DNA of 64,000 nucleotides from NCBI GenBank assembly GCA_016617855.1, contig JAECUM010001103.1, positions 62,001 through 126,000 on the forward strand, read 5' to 3'. Of this stretch, positions 22,440-34,311 are shown one piece after another (the stretch's first letter is position 1; every line of letters starts with the position of its first letter). The DNA is from Megalonaias nervosa. Its lineage: Eukaryota > Mollusca > Bivalvia > Unionida > Unionidae. The position numbers and the translations under genes were made by a program. Below the pieces are notes generated by a model, which was not told the origin of the DNA, ran no database searches, and saw only the letters and a program-made list of their open reading frames with translations.

Positions 22440-23905
22440 ATATATATATATCAGGGCTTCCATGAAATTGGTATTTTATGTCCCAAGGACCCCCACATTT
22501 GAATTTTATAGGGTCCTAACAAGATGTTAAAGGGTCCCACTTTATAGTTTCTACAGTACGTTGTGTGTCTGTGTGTGTGTTTGTGTGTGTGTGTGTGTGA
22601 GTGTGAGAGAGAGAGAGAGGTCTAACTAGAATTCTGGTGAAAATGGGAATTCGGCCAGCAAAAGTTGCAGTCCCCTCTCACAAGCATGTTGGGCATACAT
22701 AAAGTGGATAAATGTCCATTATAATGCCAGGAATAATGAGACACAAAACCTTGTCAGTTTTACCTATTTGAAATTCTTTAAATATTCATGTATTAAAATT
22801 GATATCCCATCAGCTGACTTGGGAACATGCTACACAAGGCCATTATTTAGACAGTAATATGTCGCACCCTCCAAAGCAAAACTTTTAGGCGAGGTGTCTT
22901 AATTACAGAGCTGGATGATCATGAATGTAATTTTAAATTCTGTAATGAGCTTTCATGCGCTCAATCCTGAGTGCTGTACTATATTACTCTCATATTCTTC
23001 TTTTAAAGTTTGTAAAATGGTGTTGATTTGTCCCCTTTTCTGATCTGACATATTTTAAAGTTTGCAAAAATCCATCTGCTCTAACATTTTCCGTCAAATA
23101 ACATCCACAAGCCACACAGTAAAGCATCTTGCCTATAATCTGGAGCCATTTTCTATAAACCCATAGACTGATCCGCTACTTAATTTTGTTATGACTATAA
23201 TGAATCTGTGCGGTTAAGTTCAAACTTATGAAACAGATCTGTTTTGTTGGAAATAAAATGGGTCATATACAGTTGATATAAATAGAAAACATGGAAAAGT
23301 GTGATTTTTTTTTACAGCAGATTCTCAAATTTATATGAGTGGAATTAAAGAGATGATACTAAAAATTATAAACACAACCTTTTACTGATTTTTCTTTATT
23401 TTTAAATTACCAAAACAGTGTAATCCATATACTGGAGAACATAAAACGTAATTTGTTGAAAAAAGGTGTAATGATTACAACAAAAGCATAATGGCTGGCA
23501 TGTATGTGTTTAACCCCAAAAATACTTATCCAAATTTACAAACGGTATTTTGTCCAAGTCTCGACATGAAAGCAACAAATGGTAGTAATTATTATTATTG
23601 AAGGGTTTATCTTCTAATTTAATTTGAATCCTTAGTGTGTCGTCCTTTCGAGATCATGTGTATTATACTTATTCGCCTACACTCAGAAATGAACACAATG
23701 CATAATTAATCAGCATGACCTCAACAGACAGTGTAGAAATCCTTGAGACCTCTGTTTTGAGAAACCTCGACCTTTTATGCAAGTTGGAAATCGACTTGGT
23801 CAGCAATTTTTGTTGCGTCCTACAGGACTCTTAGGCTGGGGTTTTAATGCATCATTTTAAATTTTTCTGTGTCAGGGATGCACATTTGTGCGTTATCTGA
23901 AGCCT
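22440..23905. other. Intron DNA with TG/GA simple repeats, no gene
   Basis: GT and GA runs lie at ~22560-22620. The rest is unremarkable AT-rich DNA. Confidence 0.4.
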
Positions 23906-23906
23906 T

Positions 23907-23908
<2 letters not shown>

Positions 23909-23951
<43 letters not shown>
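23909..23951. repeat. (AT)21 microsatellite
   Basis: Pure AT run. Confidence 0.95.
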
Positions 23952-23955
<4 letters not shown>

Positions 23956-24234
23956 CACATACTATTTCTGCTTATGAAATGAATCATCTTTTTCAGATGC
24001 TTGCCTGGCATAACAGCAGCTACATTATCATACATAAAATAAAGTTCCAAATCACTAGAGTCAGTTCCCCCAAATATTGCAGAATGCACATTCAGTCATA
24101 AATGGCCACCAAAAGTTTGCCTAAACAAAGAGGAGAGAATACATATCTAGCAGTAAAATACATATCTACTATAAATAATCACTGAGTTTATTAAATATAA
24201 TTAGGCTGATCTAAACTGCTTCTTAAAATCTTAT

Positions 24235-24665
24235 GTGGAACATGAATACACAACTATACCTGATATCACAATTACACTATAGTTAACATCCCATGGAACA
24301 ACTACAACTTTCCATACCAGATATCACAATTAAGCAATAGTTAACATCCCATGGAACAACTACCTATGCCAGATATTACAATAAGCAATAGTTAACATCC
24401 CATGGAATAAGTATCTATACCAGATTTCACAATTAAGCAGTAGTTACCATCCCACAGAACAAATATCAATACCTGATATCACAATTAAGCAATAGTTAAC
24501 ATCCCATGGAACAAATATCTATGCCAGATATCACAATAAGCAACAGTTCACATCCCATGGAACAAGTATGCCAATCCATACCAGATATCACATTTAACCA
24601 ACAGTTAACATCCTATGGAACAAGTATGCCGATCCATACCAGATATCACCCTTAAGCAACATTTC
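24235..24665. repeat. Degenerate minisatellite, ~47-61-bp units
   Basis: Eight or so units of ACCAGATATCACAATTAAGC + AATAGTTAACATCCCATGGAACAA with variable spacers. Confidence 0.85.
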
Positions 24666-25409
24666 TCTTTTTTAGGACTGAGACTTCCACTACTTGGGAC
24701 AAATCAGATGATTTCAAATCTAACATTCTATTAATAACTGCAGTTTAAAAGAAACCGGACGCAAGCAAGCATAATTAATTGCCAATTGGCTTACCTTTTT
24801 ACTTTGGTAATGCATTCATTCCAATCTTGATAAAAATAAACATTCTTTGTCTACAAATGTTTATTAGGCCAATATCTGGAAAGTCAAATTTCTGCATTCC
24901 ATATTGGCACATGCTTATTGGGGTCAATTCAAGGCTGCACACTAATAAAAGCATGATTCAGAATGAAAATACTGGTACGGAAGAGGATGCAATATTGGCA
25001 CACACTTATCAGGATGACTCCAGAAACAACTGAGTTGCATATATCTGGTGAATGAAATTTTTTGTTTTGTTCTTTGAAAAATTGCTCTTGGCTGAACTCT
25101 TGCTGTCAGGAACTTGCCTGCTAGTTCCTGGTTTAACCAGTTCATACAGCCCTGGCTTTGATGGCAAGTGTTGTCATTGTCAAAACTAATTGGAACACAG
25201 ATGAATAGATGAATGGATAAACAGACAGAATTATGCATTGAGGCAATCTCAATATTACTGCTGATTTCTGAAATATTTCTGCTAATATTTGTGCTGGATT
25301 GGAAATTCAGATAATCGAAGGAAAGATTTAACAACAAATGACCCTATCACATGGGATAGTATCTTATAAGACATATACCTAATCAAGGTTTGACAATTGT
25401 TTTGGCCGG

Positions 25410-25720
25410 AGTAATGGGGCTACTAGACTGCAAGGTCTGGAAAACCAGAATGCTGGCTCTGGGCTAGAAGAATGTTGGGTCTTGTCTACAAGAATGCTGG
25501 GTCTGTGATATCAGAATGCTGGATATAGGCTACCAGAATGATTGGTTTGATCTAGCAGTACCTCATTAATACGCTACCAGATTGCTAGGTCTGGGATTCC
25601 AGATTGCTAGGTCTGGGCTATCACTGTTCTTGTTAAGGGATTTCAAAACGCTGGGTATGAGGTACCAGAATGCTGAATCTGAGATATCAGACTGCTAAGT
25701 TTGGTCTAGTAGAGTGGTGG
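25410..25720. repeat. Degenerate ~26-bp minisatellite
   Basis: Repeats of CCAGAATGCTGGGTCTGGGCTA with many substitutions and about 11-12 units. Confidence 0.75.
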
Positions 25721-26059
25721 TATCAGCTTACAGACTGTCATTGCTTTCACAAAATATTTTTGCACAAGATATATTTCACAAGGAAGAATTAATTCTGAAT
25801 TACCGTAAACAAGGAAAATGGGAAGTCTTGAAGCACATAGTTTCAGATTATAATGTCTTCTATGAGCTGCTAATGTACATGAAAGGTGGTCTACCACTTT
25901 CTTTATGAAATCCTACTGGACTATTATCAGATATGTAAACCTTATTGTTCCCACAATTTACAATACCTTCTAAAATTATTTGTCTACCTGCTTCTTAACT
26001 TCACTAAATTGATTTGAAAGGTACATCTGTGTAAAACTTCACCAAAAAATAGTACTTAC

Positions 26060-26080
26060 ATTTAGCTGGAAGGTAATAAC
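26060..26080 (-). CDS. Exon 5: 21-bp microexon of the macro domain
   Basis: Only 21 bases, flanked by a good acceptor (TTTAACAG) and a consensus donor (T|GTAAGT). With the split codons on each side it reads G-YYLPAK-Y, which is the family's 'GY.LPAKYVIH' strand. Phases are 1 in and 1 out, fitting exons 4 and 6 exactly. Without it the domain would lack a core beta strand, so I consider it real despite its size. Confidence 0.82.
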
Positions 26081-27305
26081 CTGTTAAAGAAAACAAAAAT
26101 AATTTCATGGATTAAGCATACAAATACACCAAATAAAGACAAATGAACAAAACCATGCTGACACCATACAATGGCTTATCAATGGTTAAAACAATATTAC
26201 AGCCTGTATGAGCACAAATCAAACACCAATCAAAATAAATCACATCTGTGTGTACCAGCAGATTTGACACAATGTTGATTCAGTGGTTTTGTCCACAAAT
26301 CAGTGAAATGTGAGCTTCAATATGGTGCAGTAATTAACTATATACCTAGTGTTTTATTAGTAATTGTGCCTGAAGCACATAGTTTTGGCATGTTTTGGCA
26401 TGTTCAGTGGGATTTAGCCTGCAGGGATAAAATGAGACATGCTTTCATGAGGATTTAAATTTTTTGACAACAGTTTCACTTGAATGAAGAATCAATATTT
26501 GTATAAGTATTAAATCCAATTTTCTTATACTAGTATTATTTATTCTTGTTTTTCATTTTCAGTAGTACTAGAGTTTGAATAACTTATGTTTTCTCATTTC
26601 TCATTTCTCTCTATCATTGTTTTCGTCACAACATACAGATTTAAGGCAGTTAGTGGAAATTACAGCCACCATATACTATATAGATATGTGTACATTGTAA
26701 CAATATAAAATGCAATATTATTCTTTTCTTCAAAAGGTTAAAATAAAATAAACACATATAAAATCTAATTTTCATTACCAGATTACAGAAATATTGTTGA
26801 TTTATCAAATAGTTTTGTTCATCTTAAGGAATGAAAAATAGTAAAAATATGGACTGAATGAGGGCATGGAGGGGAGGGTTGCTTCCTTGCCATACGTGGC
26901 CAATCTTCACTGGATCTTTAAATTAATTATTTGGGACAAAACCAAAATCCAAGATAATTGGTATCCCATGAAAATTAATGAGATTATCTATCAAAAAACT
27001 TAAAGGTGTGAACCTTTTTTTCTTTTCTGATACCTTCATGGAGATGGAGCTGAATTTGAATCCACTTTACAATTACAGTTCAAAAGACTAACATAAAACT
27101 AAGCCGTTCAATGGCACACAGCATAATGCCTGTAAACAACACTAGGATGAATTTTCCATCCATATGACTTGCAAAAGCATTTGATAATGGACATTTTTTA
27201 CAGAATTTTAAAAATCTCAATGAAGATGCCAACAACGCCTCAGCAGAAAATTTATTTCAGCATGCCATCATTGATGAGACAAAAAAGAATAAAGGATCAT
27301 TCTAC
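26081..27305. other. Intron 4, no gene or clear element
   Basis: AT-rich, with no exon-like conservation. Bounded by the splice sites of exons 4 and 5. Confidence 0.45.
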
Positions 27306-27398
27306 CTGAGGTGACAGGACAGGATTCTGTTTCAGCTATGCGAGAAATCTCCTCAGCTATCAGCTTGTGCCCTGCTCCATTGAATACAGCTCCAGACA
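27306..27398 (-). CDS. Exon 4: macro domain, helix after the glycine-rich loop
   Basis: This 93-bp exon encodes 30 residues, SGAVFNGAGHKLIAEE...ESCPVTS. It matches the macro-domain segment '(GGGV).GAI..AAG..L..E.......CP.G'. Acceptor TTATTTTTAG; donor G|GTAGAA at 27306/27305 (phase 1). The usual 'GEAKIT' stretch after the Cys-Pro is missing, so the loop before the next strand is shorter than in MACROD proteins. That could change catalysis versus simple binding (inference). Confidence 0.82.
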
Positions 27399-27659
27399 CT
27401 AAAAATAAAAGTAGAGTCTTAAGTTTTACATTTGTTGCGTATTGCTCTGTGTGTGTGATAGTGTATATCATACACACAGCAATATGCAACAAATGTTTTA
27501 CTTGTACAATTGTATGTTCAACTAGAAATCTGGAGTTGAATTACAGTATCATTTCCATTCTCTATTATTCATCCACCACCACCCCAATCTCCTTGTTCTG
27601 CCAACAGAAAATGAGGATTAAGATTTTAAGATCTTTGTGAATATTTAGATGCCACTAAT

Positions 27660-27661
<2 letters not shown>

Positions 27662-27729
<68 letters not shown>
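27662..27729. repeat. (AT)34 microsatellite
   Basis: Pure AT run, one of the longest simple repeats in the window. Confidence 0.95.
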
Positions 27730-27730
<1 letters not shown>

Positions 27731-28139
27731 TACATATAGTAATGCTGTAACAATTTCACATCCATCTTTGTTTAGTCAAATCTCACAGAAAAATATGAAT
27801 TACAATGTGTACAAGTCTTGATCTCAGTGTACCTAATGGAGGGGGGGGGGACCTACATTTTAACACCTTCCGAGAACATCATGATTTTTGTTGAATCGTA
27901 AAACCATGCATGCCTAGTGTTTTTTTACCAATTAACCTTGCAGGTTAAAATGGTCTCATAAATTGCTCTTACATGTGTTTTGTTAGGTACGACCACACTT
28001 AAAGAATGCACTACCACACTGAAAGAATGCACAACTAAAGTACTGAGACCTCAGCAAAGATTGGGGGCAGGTTATATCACAGAAACTCAAGTTAATTAGT
28101 GCCAACACCGTTGGAGTAAAGTGCCTTTCTTAAAAGCAC

Positions 28140-28292
28140 ACCATGGTAGGCAGCCAATACTGATCTGATGGCATGATTCAAACCTACACATCATGGTAGG
28201 CATTCCATTCTGATCTGATGGCAGGATTCAAACCTATACCCTTTTCTAATTTGTGAGCTCAGCATGCTAACCACTGCTCTTCCACAGTAAAT
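28140..28292 (-). mobile_element. tRNA-headed SINE fragment with partial duplication
   Basis: The reverse strand at 28292-28215 reads GGAAGAGCAGTGGTTAGCATGC (A box) and GGTTTGAATCCTGCC (B box). A second B-box half is repeated at ~28145-28185, about 58 bp away. Confidence 0.5.
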
Positions 28293-29165
28293 AGACAAGA
28301 AGTCACAGGACAAGTCACAAATGCACATGGGACAAAAAGTCACAGGACAAAAAATCATCGTTTGAATTATCACTGTAATGGTGGGCATACAGGACAAAAA
28401 AATCATCGTTTGAATTATCACTGTAATGGTGGGCATGCAGGACAAAAAGTCACAGGACAAAATATCATTGTTTGAATTATCACTGTAATGGTGGGCATGC
28501 AGGACAATAAGTCACAGGACAAAAAAAAATCATTGTTTGAATTATCACTGTAATGGTGGGCATGCAGGAAAAAAGTCACAGGACAAAAAATCATCGTTTG
28601 AATTATCACTGTAATGGTGGGCATGCAGGAAAAAATGTCACAGGACAAAAAATCGTTAGAATTTACACTGTAATGATGGGCATGCAGGACAAAAAGTCAC
28701 AGGACAAAAATCATCATTTGAATTGTCACTGTAATGGTAGGCATGCAGGACTCACAGGACAAAAAATCATTGTTTGAATTATCACTGTAATGGTGGGCAT
28801 GCAGGACAAAAAGTCACAGGACAAAAAATCATCATTTGAATTATCACTGAAATAGTGTGCATGCAGGACAAAAGTCACAGGACAAAAAGTCATCGTTTGA
28901 ATTATCACTGTAATGGTGGGCATGCAGGACAAAAAGTCACAGGACAAAAAAATCAATGTTTGAATTATCACTGTGATGGTGGGCATGCAGGACAAAAAGT
29001 CACAGGACAAAATATCATCGTTTGAATTATCATTGTAATGGTGGGCATGCAGTACAAAAAGTCACAGGACAAAAAAAATCATATTTGAATTATCACTGTA
29101 ATGGTGGGACAAAAAATCATTGTTTGAATTATCACTGTAATGGTGGGCATGCATGACAAAAAGTC
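28293..29165. repeat. ~60-bp minisatellite, about 14 copies
   Basis: Unit CAGGACAAAAAGTCACAGGA + CAAAAAATCATCGTTTGAAT + TATCACTGTAATGGTGGGCATG. Poly-A length inside the unit varies between copies. It starts at the tRNA-like head of the SINE fragment, hinting that SINE tail sequence seeded it. Confidence 0.9.
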
Positions 29166-29169
29166 ACAT

Positions 29170-30205
29170 GATATAAAGTCACTCTGTGAATTTTCAAAAC
29201 TATATTTTTTTAAAAATGTATTACAATTATGTTTTTTTTTCTTAAATATTACTATTAGTGATCATAATGAACTGATGGCTTCACAGAAAAGGGTACTTGT
29301 TTAGCAACTGAAGTATTAGGGGCAAATTATAAAACAAGCATATAACATTGCTATCATTGACGTTTATTTAAGGCTTACTCTTAACACATGAAAAGGTAAC
29401 ATTGATAAGGACATACAGGTAAACATTTGTTCCTGTGACTTTCTGTATGTGACTTTCTGCCCTACAACTTTCCACCACAGCACCCTACCCCATAACAAAG
29501 GGAGCCAACTCTTCTCATGTCAATGTTATGTACAGTTACTGTACATGCCATGGGGACCTTATATTTGACATGATTAGCTTGATAAACTTTGACATGATGC
29601 AAGTTATACAAAAATATATCTTTTAAGAGTTAACAACAAACGTGGGTCTTAACATCAAGTGTGGGTATTAACATCAAATGTTGTTTTATCTTAACTATAT
29701 TCCTCCTAGATTTTAATTTGTTTTTTGTAATGGCATTTTTCAAACATTACTGGTTCTTCCACATTAGGAAAATGGGAACTAAGTGACTTTTCAAAGTACA
29801 CACCAAGGCAGCCATGCATGGGTAGCTTAGGTGGGTATTAAACCCTCAATCACTGATTATGTCTTATAAGTCTCATACTCTACCAAATATGCTACCATGG
29901 TTACCATATTTTGGCAAAGTTTGCAAAACTGCACACAGCTATGTACACAAGCATGCTCCAGAGCTCTGTATAGCAGTCTGAAAATGGAAGTCCAAGACTA
30001 TATTTTTTTAACAAGAGGCCCAAGTGGGAATGAAATTATTCACCTTGCTAACAAGCACCCAATACATAAATGCAAGTGCTGTTAGCCAAGAAATCTGGGT
30101 CAATATGGTATTTTCTTTTGAAATTTCTTCAAATGATGTTTACTGCATATATTATACATAAAGCAACTGCTTCAAGGTTTCTACCTCATCCATCTCTGAA
30201 ATCAC
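29170..30205. other. Intron DNA; possible tRNA-like SINE head at ~29800-29905 (minus)
   Basis: The reverse strand near 29900 has GTAGCATATTTGGTAGAGTATG and GGGTTTAATACCC, a weak A/B box pair. Otherwise nothing is recognised. Confidence 0.3.
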
Positions 30206-30211
30206 ATCAGC

Positions 30212-31204
30212 ATCATTTATTAAATACTAAAAGGCTCCTATAACAGGATTTTGTGTCATTTATTAAATACTAAAAGGCTCCTATAACAGGATTTTGTGTC
30301 ATTTATTAAATACTAAAATACTCCTATAACAGAATTTTGTGTCGTTTATTAAATACTAAAATACTCCTATAACAGGATTTTGTGTCGTTTATTAAATACT
30401 AAAATACTCCTATAACAGGATTTTGTGTCATTTATTAAATACCAAAATACTCCTATAACAGGATTTTGTGTCATTTATTAAATACCAAAATACTCCTATA
30501 ACAGGATTTTGTGTCATTTATTAAATACCAAAATACTCCTATAACAGGATTTAGTGTCATTTATTAAATACCAAAATACTCCTATAATAGGATTTTGTGT
30601 CATTTATTAAATACCAAAATACTCCTATAATAGGATTTTGTGTCATTTATTAAATACCAAAATACTCCTATAATAGGATTTTGTGTCATTTATTAAATAC
30701 TAAAATACTCCTATAACAGGATTTTGTGTCATTTATTAAATACCAAAATACTCCTATAACAGGATTTTGAGACATTTATTAAATACCAAAATGCTCCTAT
30801 AACAGGATATTGTGTCATTTATTAAATACTAAAAGGCTCCTATAACAGGATTTTGTGTCATTTATTAAATACTAAAATACTCCTATAACAGGATTTTGTG
30901 TCATTTATTAAATACCAAAATACTCCTATAACAGGATTTTGTGTCATTTATTAAATACCAAAATACTCCTATAACAGGATTTTGTGTCATTTATTAAATA
31001 CCAAAATACTCCTATAACAGGATTTTGTGTCATTTATTAAATACTAAAAGGCTCCTATAACAGGATTTTGTGTCTTTTATTAAATACTAAAAGGCTCCTA
31101 TAACAGGATTTTGTGTCATTTATCAAATACTAAAATACTCCTATAACAGGATTTTGTGTCATTTATTAAATACCAAAATACTCCTATAACAGGATTTTGT
31201 GTCA
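30212..31204. repeat. 43-bp minisatellite, about 23 copies
   Basis: Unit CATTTATTAAATACCAAAAT + ACTCCTATAACAGGATTTTGTGT. Two variant types (TACTAAAAGGCTCC and TACCAAAATACTCC) occur in blocks, a sign of local amplification. Copies differ by only 0-3 bases. Confidence 0.95.
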
Positions 31205-31205
31205 C

Positions 31206-32080
31206 AGCTGGCCAAATCCTGTCCAGCAGTTTTGGAGATTAAGTTATGTAAATGCTTTCCACCTTTAATGGTGGATTGATATCATCTGTTCACCATGCCC
31301 AGATGCTTCTGTAATGTCTATTAAGCAGCTTTTTTGAAGAAGTTATTTCACTTAGGGACAAATCCGATATATTTATTATATCCACCTGGTGGGTCCTATT
31401 TCCATTGGTGCCCCAGAATTTTTATTTTGAAATATCCCAATCGATGGTTAGTAAATCTAGCTTCTCAGAATATTTTCCTCATTCCATTCATATCCATAAC
31501 ATGTGTTATAGATCTGAATTGCAATTTTAGCTGTATATCACCAGAAGTCATATCAATCATGCAAAAGTATGACACTGTTTCTAAGTGTATTCAGTCCTAA
31601 GCCAGGGTCCAAGTGAAACTCCAATATTGGGGCAACATAACCTATCCAGTCAGCATGGGGCTAAGCTGGCAAAAATGGAGAGAAGTGGGGGCAGATGGTT
31701 AAAAATGGTTTGCATATTTTCATGTCAGATTATCCAAACAATGATGAAATATTAAAAGTCTGTACAGGTATTAAAATTTTTCTTATTCTGATTCACCCTA
31801 TTTGTTGTATGACAATGGCAACATTACCTCAAAATAGACTGCAGTCAAAAATAAGCAACATATACAGCTATAAATCCAAACATCCTTAAACTAATTCACA
31901 GTATTTCCATGATAGCTTTAATTCCAATTAATCTGAAATATTTTGAGCACTGTAATTCCAACAAGTGATCAAATTAAATAAATGAGCTTCTCTCAATGTA
32001 ACTGAATAACTTTCATGACTGGTGGTACTACTAAGAATTCTAAGTAACTAATTTGTCCTAGTACAAAATTTTTCCTTGAG
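31206..32080. other. Intron DNA, no gene
   Basis: AT-rich. The + ORF at 31334-31600 has no recognisable domain. Confidence 0.4.
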
Positions 32081-34311
32081 AATACTCAACCCATCATAAT
32101 ACCTTAGAAGAATTACTAATACAGTAAAAACTGTCTTGAGCGACCTCTGCTATGAGCGACCACCTGTCATGTACGAACACAATCGTAATGCATGGATCGA
32201 TTTTATTATATAAATGCTCTGCTTTGAGCGACACCTGCTGAACGCGACCAGCGACAGTGATATCTTGGCAAAATGTGCATTTCGACACTGCTATGAACGA
32301 CCGCATCGCAAAAAACGAGGATAAACTCCACCAACCTTTGTTTAATTGCTGTAAGAACGACCGTTTATACCGTTCCAAATATATAAAAAAAAATGAAAAA
32401 AAAAATAGGCTGGCTACCGATCTCTGATCTTTTTTATTTGCTAGGCTTGTCTTGTTTTACAGTTTCTGTCGAAAACCAGACTAAAGTATATGGAGATTAT
32501 TTCCTAGTCTGGTTCCCTGCTTCATGTGCTCCTTGTGTTGTTCTCCGTTATTTGTATAGTGGTGAGGAAATCAGAAAGCATACAAAGCAGGGAACCAGAC
32601 TAATTATTCCCGTAATTAACCTGCTTCCCGGCCTTTGTAGGACCTGGCATCCCCATGACTACTGTATCGCGCGAACTGACAGACACCAGTGACCTTTATG
32701 TAATCAATTATTACAACGACCACTTGATTAGTATCAGTTGTTCTGATCAAAAACAAATATCAAAAGAATATTTAAAAAAGGATTGTTGCTACCGGTGATA
32801 GATGCTACAGTCCGTAAACCAGGCTAATGTACATGTCATGAAATGCTGTTGAAGTGTCAAAGTTGACGTAATGGTCGCATATTTTGTTTGTCTCCAGTTA
32901 ATCGGTATTGCCGGGGGTGAATAAGGTCATTGCCTATTAAACCAGCAAGAGAGAATCATTTGCGGGATTCGAATGATTGTACTCAAGACTTGTGATGTTT
33001 GTTCCCCCCCCCCCATGTTAAGTGATGACATCCCAATCACAAAGCTGTCGTCTATTCAAGTTGGTGCAACCGGGCTACACACTTTGCTTATAGAGTTAAT
33101 CCCTGTATGTTATCTTTGAATGAAGCCGTTGACTTTTGTCACTGAGTAAATGGTCCTGTTTCTGGATGAGATAATTGTTTCTTTTTATTTCATTAATTGT
33201 TAGATATGCAATGAACATGTATAGATTTTTCATATTTTCCCACAGCCACCATCTTTACGTTCGATGTTACAACTGAGCACTAATAATTTTAACACCTAGA
33301 ATTTTAATAACAATGGACGAACCTCCAACTAAAAAGAGACAAATTTTAAGGCTGGTGAAAATAATTATTGTAACTGAAAGAAGTGAAAAAGTGCAGACCA
33401 CTCGCAAAAAAAGCGGTTTAAACGTTGGTAAAACAAATTTAGGTTGTTATAAAGGAAAACGTGTAATTCAGAAACGATTTCATATGTTAAAATATGTGAT
33501 CTTCAAATGTAAATGTGATTTCATGTTTAATGATAAAAGTATATCTTTATTACAATATAATTTTGTTTTTTGATGAATGCATACAATATTTTAGCAACAA
33601 CTATTAATAAACAATAGAATATATGTACAGTGATTGTGGTTACTTTTCTTGAAATTGTTCTGAAACTGGACCTTGGAAACTGGTATTTTTGTACAAACCT
33701 GCTATGAAAGACCACTTTTTGTTGGCAGAAGGGGCGGTCTCTCATAACAGGTTTTACTGTACCTGACAAATCCCTCCCTCCAAAATATTAATTAAAGGGA
33801 GCTAAAAATTGTCTTCCAACTGAGGTTGCATTGCCCAGAGTGATTTCCCCTTGGTATAAGGATCGGCGGCAAAACCCGTGAACATGTCAGTTACTACTGG
33901 AGCGTAAGGCATGCTCTCTAAGCATGAAACTGCTGGGAAGCTGGGAGGGTGTATGTGTTCCTGTCGGGTACATATCCACTTTAGAAAGTCCCACACATGG
34001 ACACAAAGTTCAGGGAACTTGGGTCCTCCTTGTCATTTGAGATAAGTCACCACTGAAGAGTTGTCAGGGAGAATAAGGACTCCCCTGCCATGAAAATATT
34101 CCTGTCACCAGTTAAAGGCTTTTATGATGGCCTTCACCTCTCTAATTTTGATATGCAGATGTTGTTCCTGGGGTGACCATGCACCACTGGCTTCCCAAAC
34201 AGATGGTAGTAGGTTGGCTCCCCTGCCAAACATACTTGCATATCATCTGTGAGGGCTGGTTTTGCGAGGTAGTAGTTTTTCTCTTAAGGTATCATGATTG
34301 GGTAAAGTATT
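32081..34311 (-). mobile_element. DIRS derivative with inverted terminal repeats, split by a Tigger-like insertion
   Basis: The left terminus (AATACTCAACCCATCATAAT, 32081) and right terminus (..GGTATCATGATTGGGTAAAG, to 34311) are inverted copies. The minus strand at 33.8-34.2 kb keeps a DIRS RNase H: GAWSPQEQHLHIKIREVKAI, DNSSVVTYLK with a stop, then QGGPKFPELCVHVWDFLKW, matching 'G.Ws..E...HIN..E..A' and 'DN..VV.Y..KQGG'. The element interrupts itself at 32120/33760, where a TA-flanked Tigger-like element was inserted. It is degenerate and has lost its recombinase. Confidence 0.65.
32122..33759 (+). mobile_element. Pogo/Tigger-like DNA transposon, internally deleted
   Basis: Termini CAGTAAAAACTGTCTTGAGC and (reverse) CAGTAAAACCTGTTATGAGA form ~22-bp TIRs flanked by TA (32120-32121, 33760-33761). 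At 33313 an ORF starts MDEPPTKKRQILRLVK...KSGLNVGKTN, resembling the N-terminal helix-turn-helix of pogo/CENP-B-like transposases (KRK..L.L..K..VI......IA...GVGK). The DDE domain is absent, so it could only move with help from elsewhere. Confidence 0.7.

Noticed and set aside
25706..25908. Overlapping 63-64 codon ORFs on both strands
   Set aside because: No recognisable motif and no splice context; likely chance.
27560..27583. Candidate micro-exon for the macro glycine loop (NKEIG...)
   Set aside because: Good acceptor, but every GT donor gives phase 0 where phase 1 is needed.
28140..28292. Functional tRNA gene
   Set aside because: A and B boxes are present, but I could not fold a cloverleaf with acceptor stem; better read as a SINE head.
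28293..29165. Possible CRISPR array (regular ~60-bp repeats)
   Set aside because: No distinct unique spacers; the whole 60-bp unit repeats, and the genome is eukaryotic.
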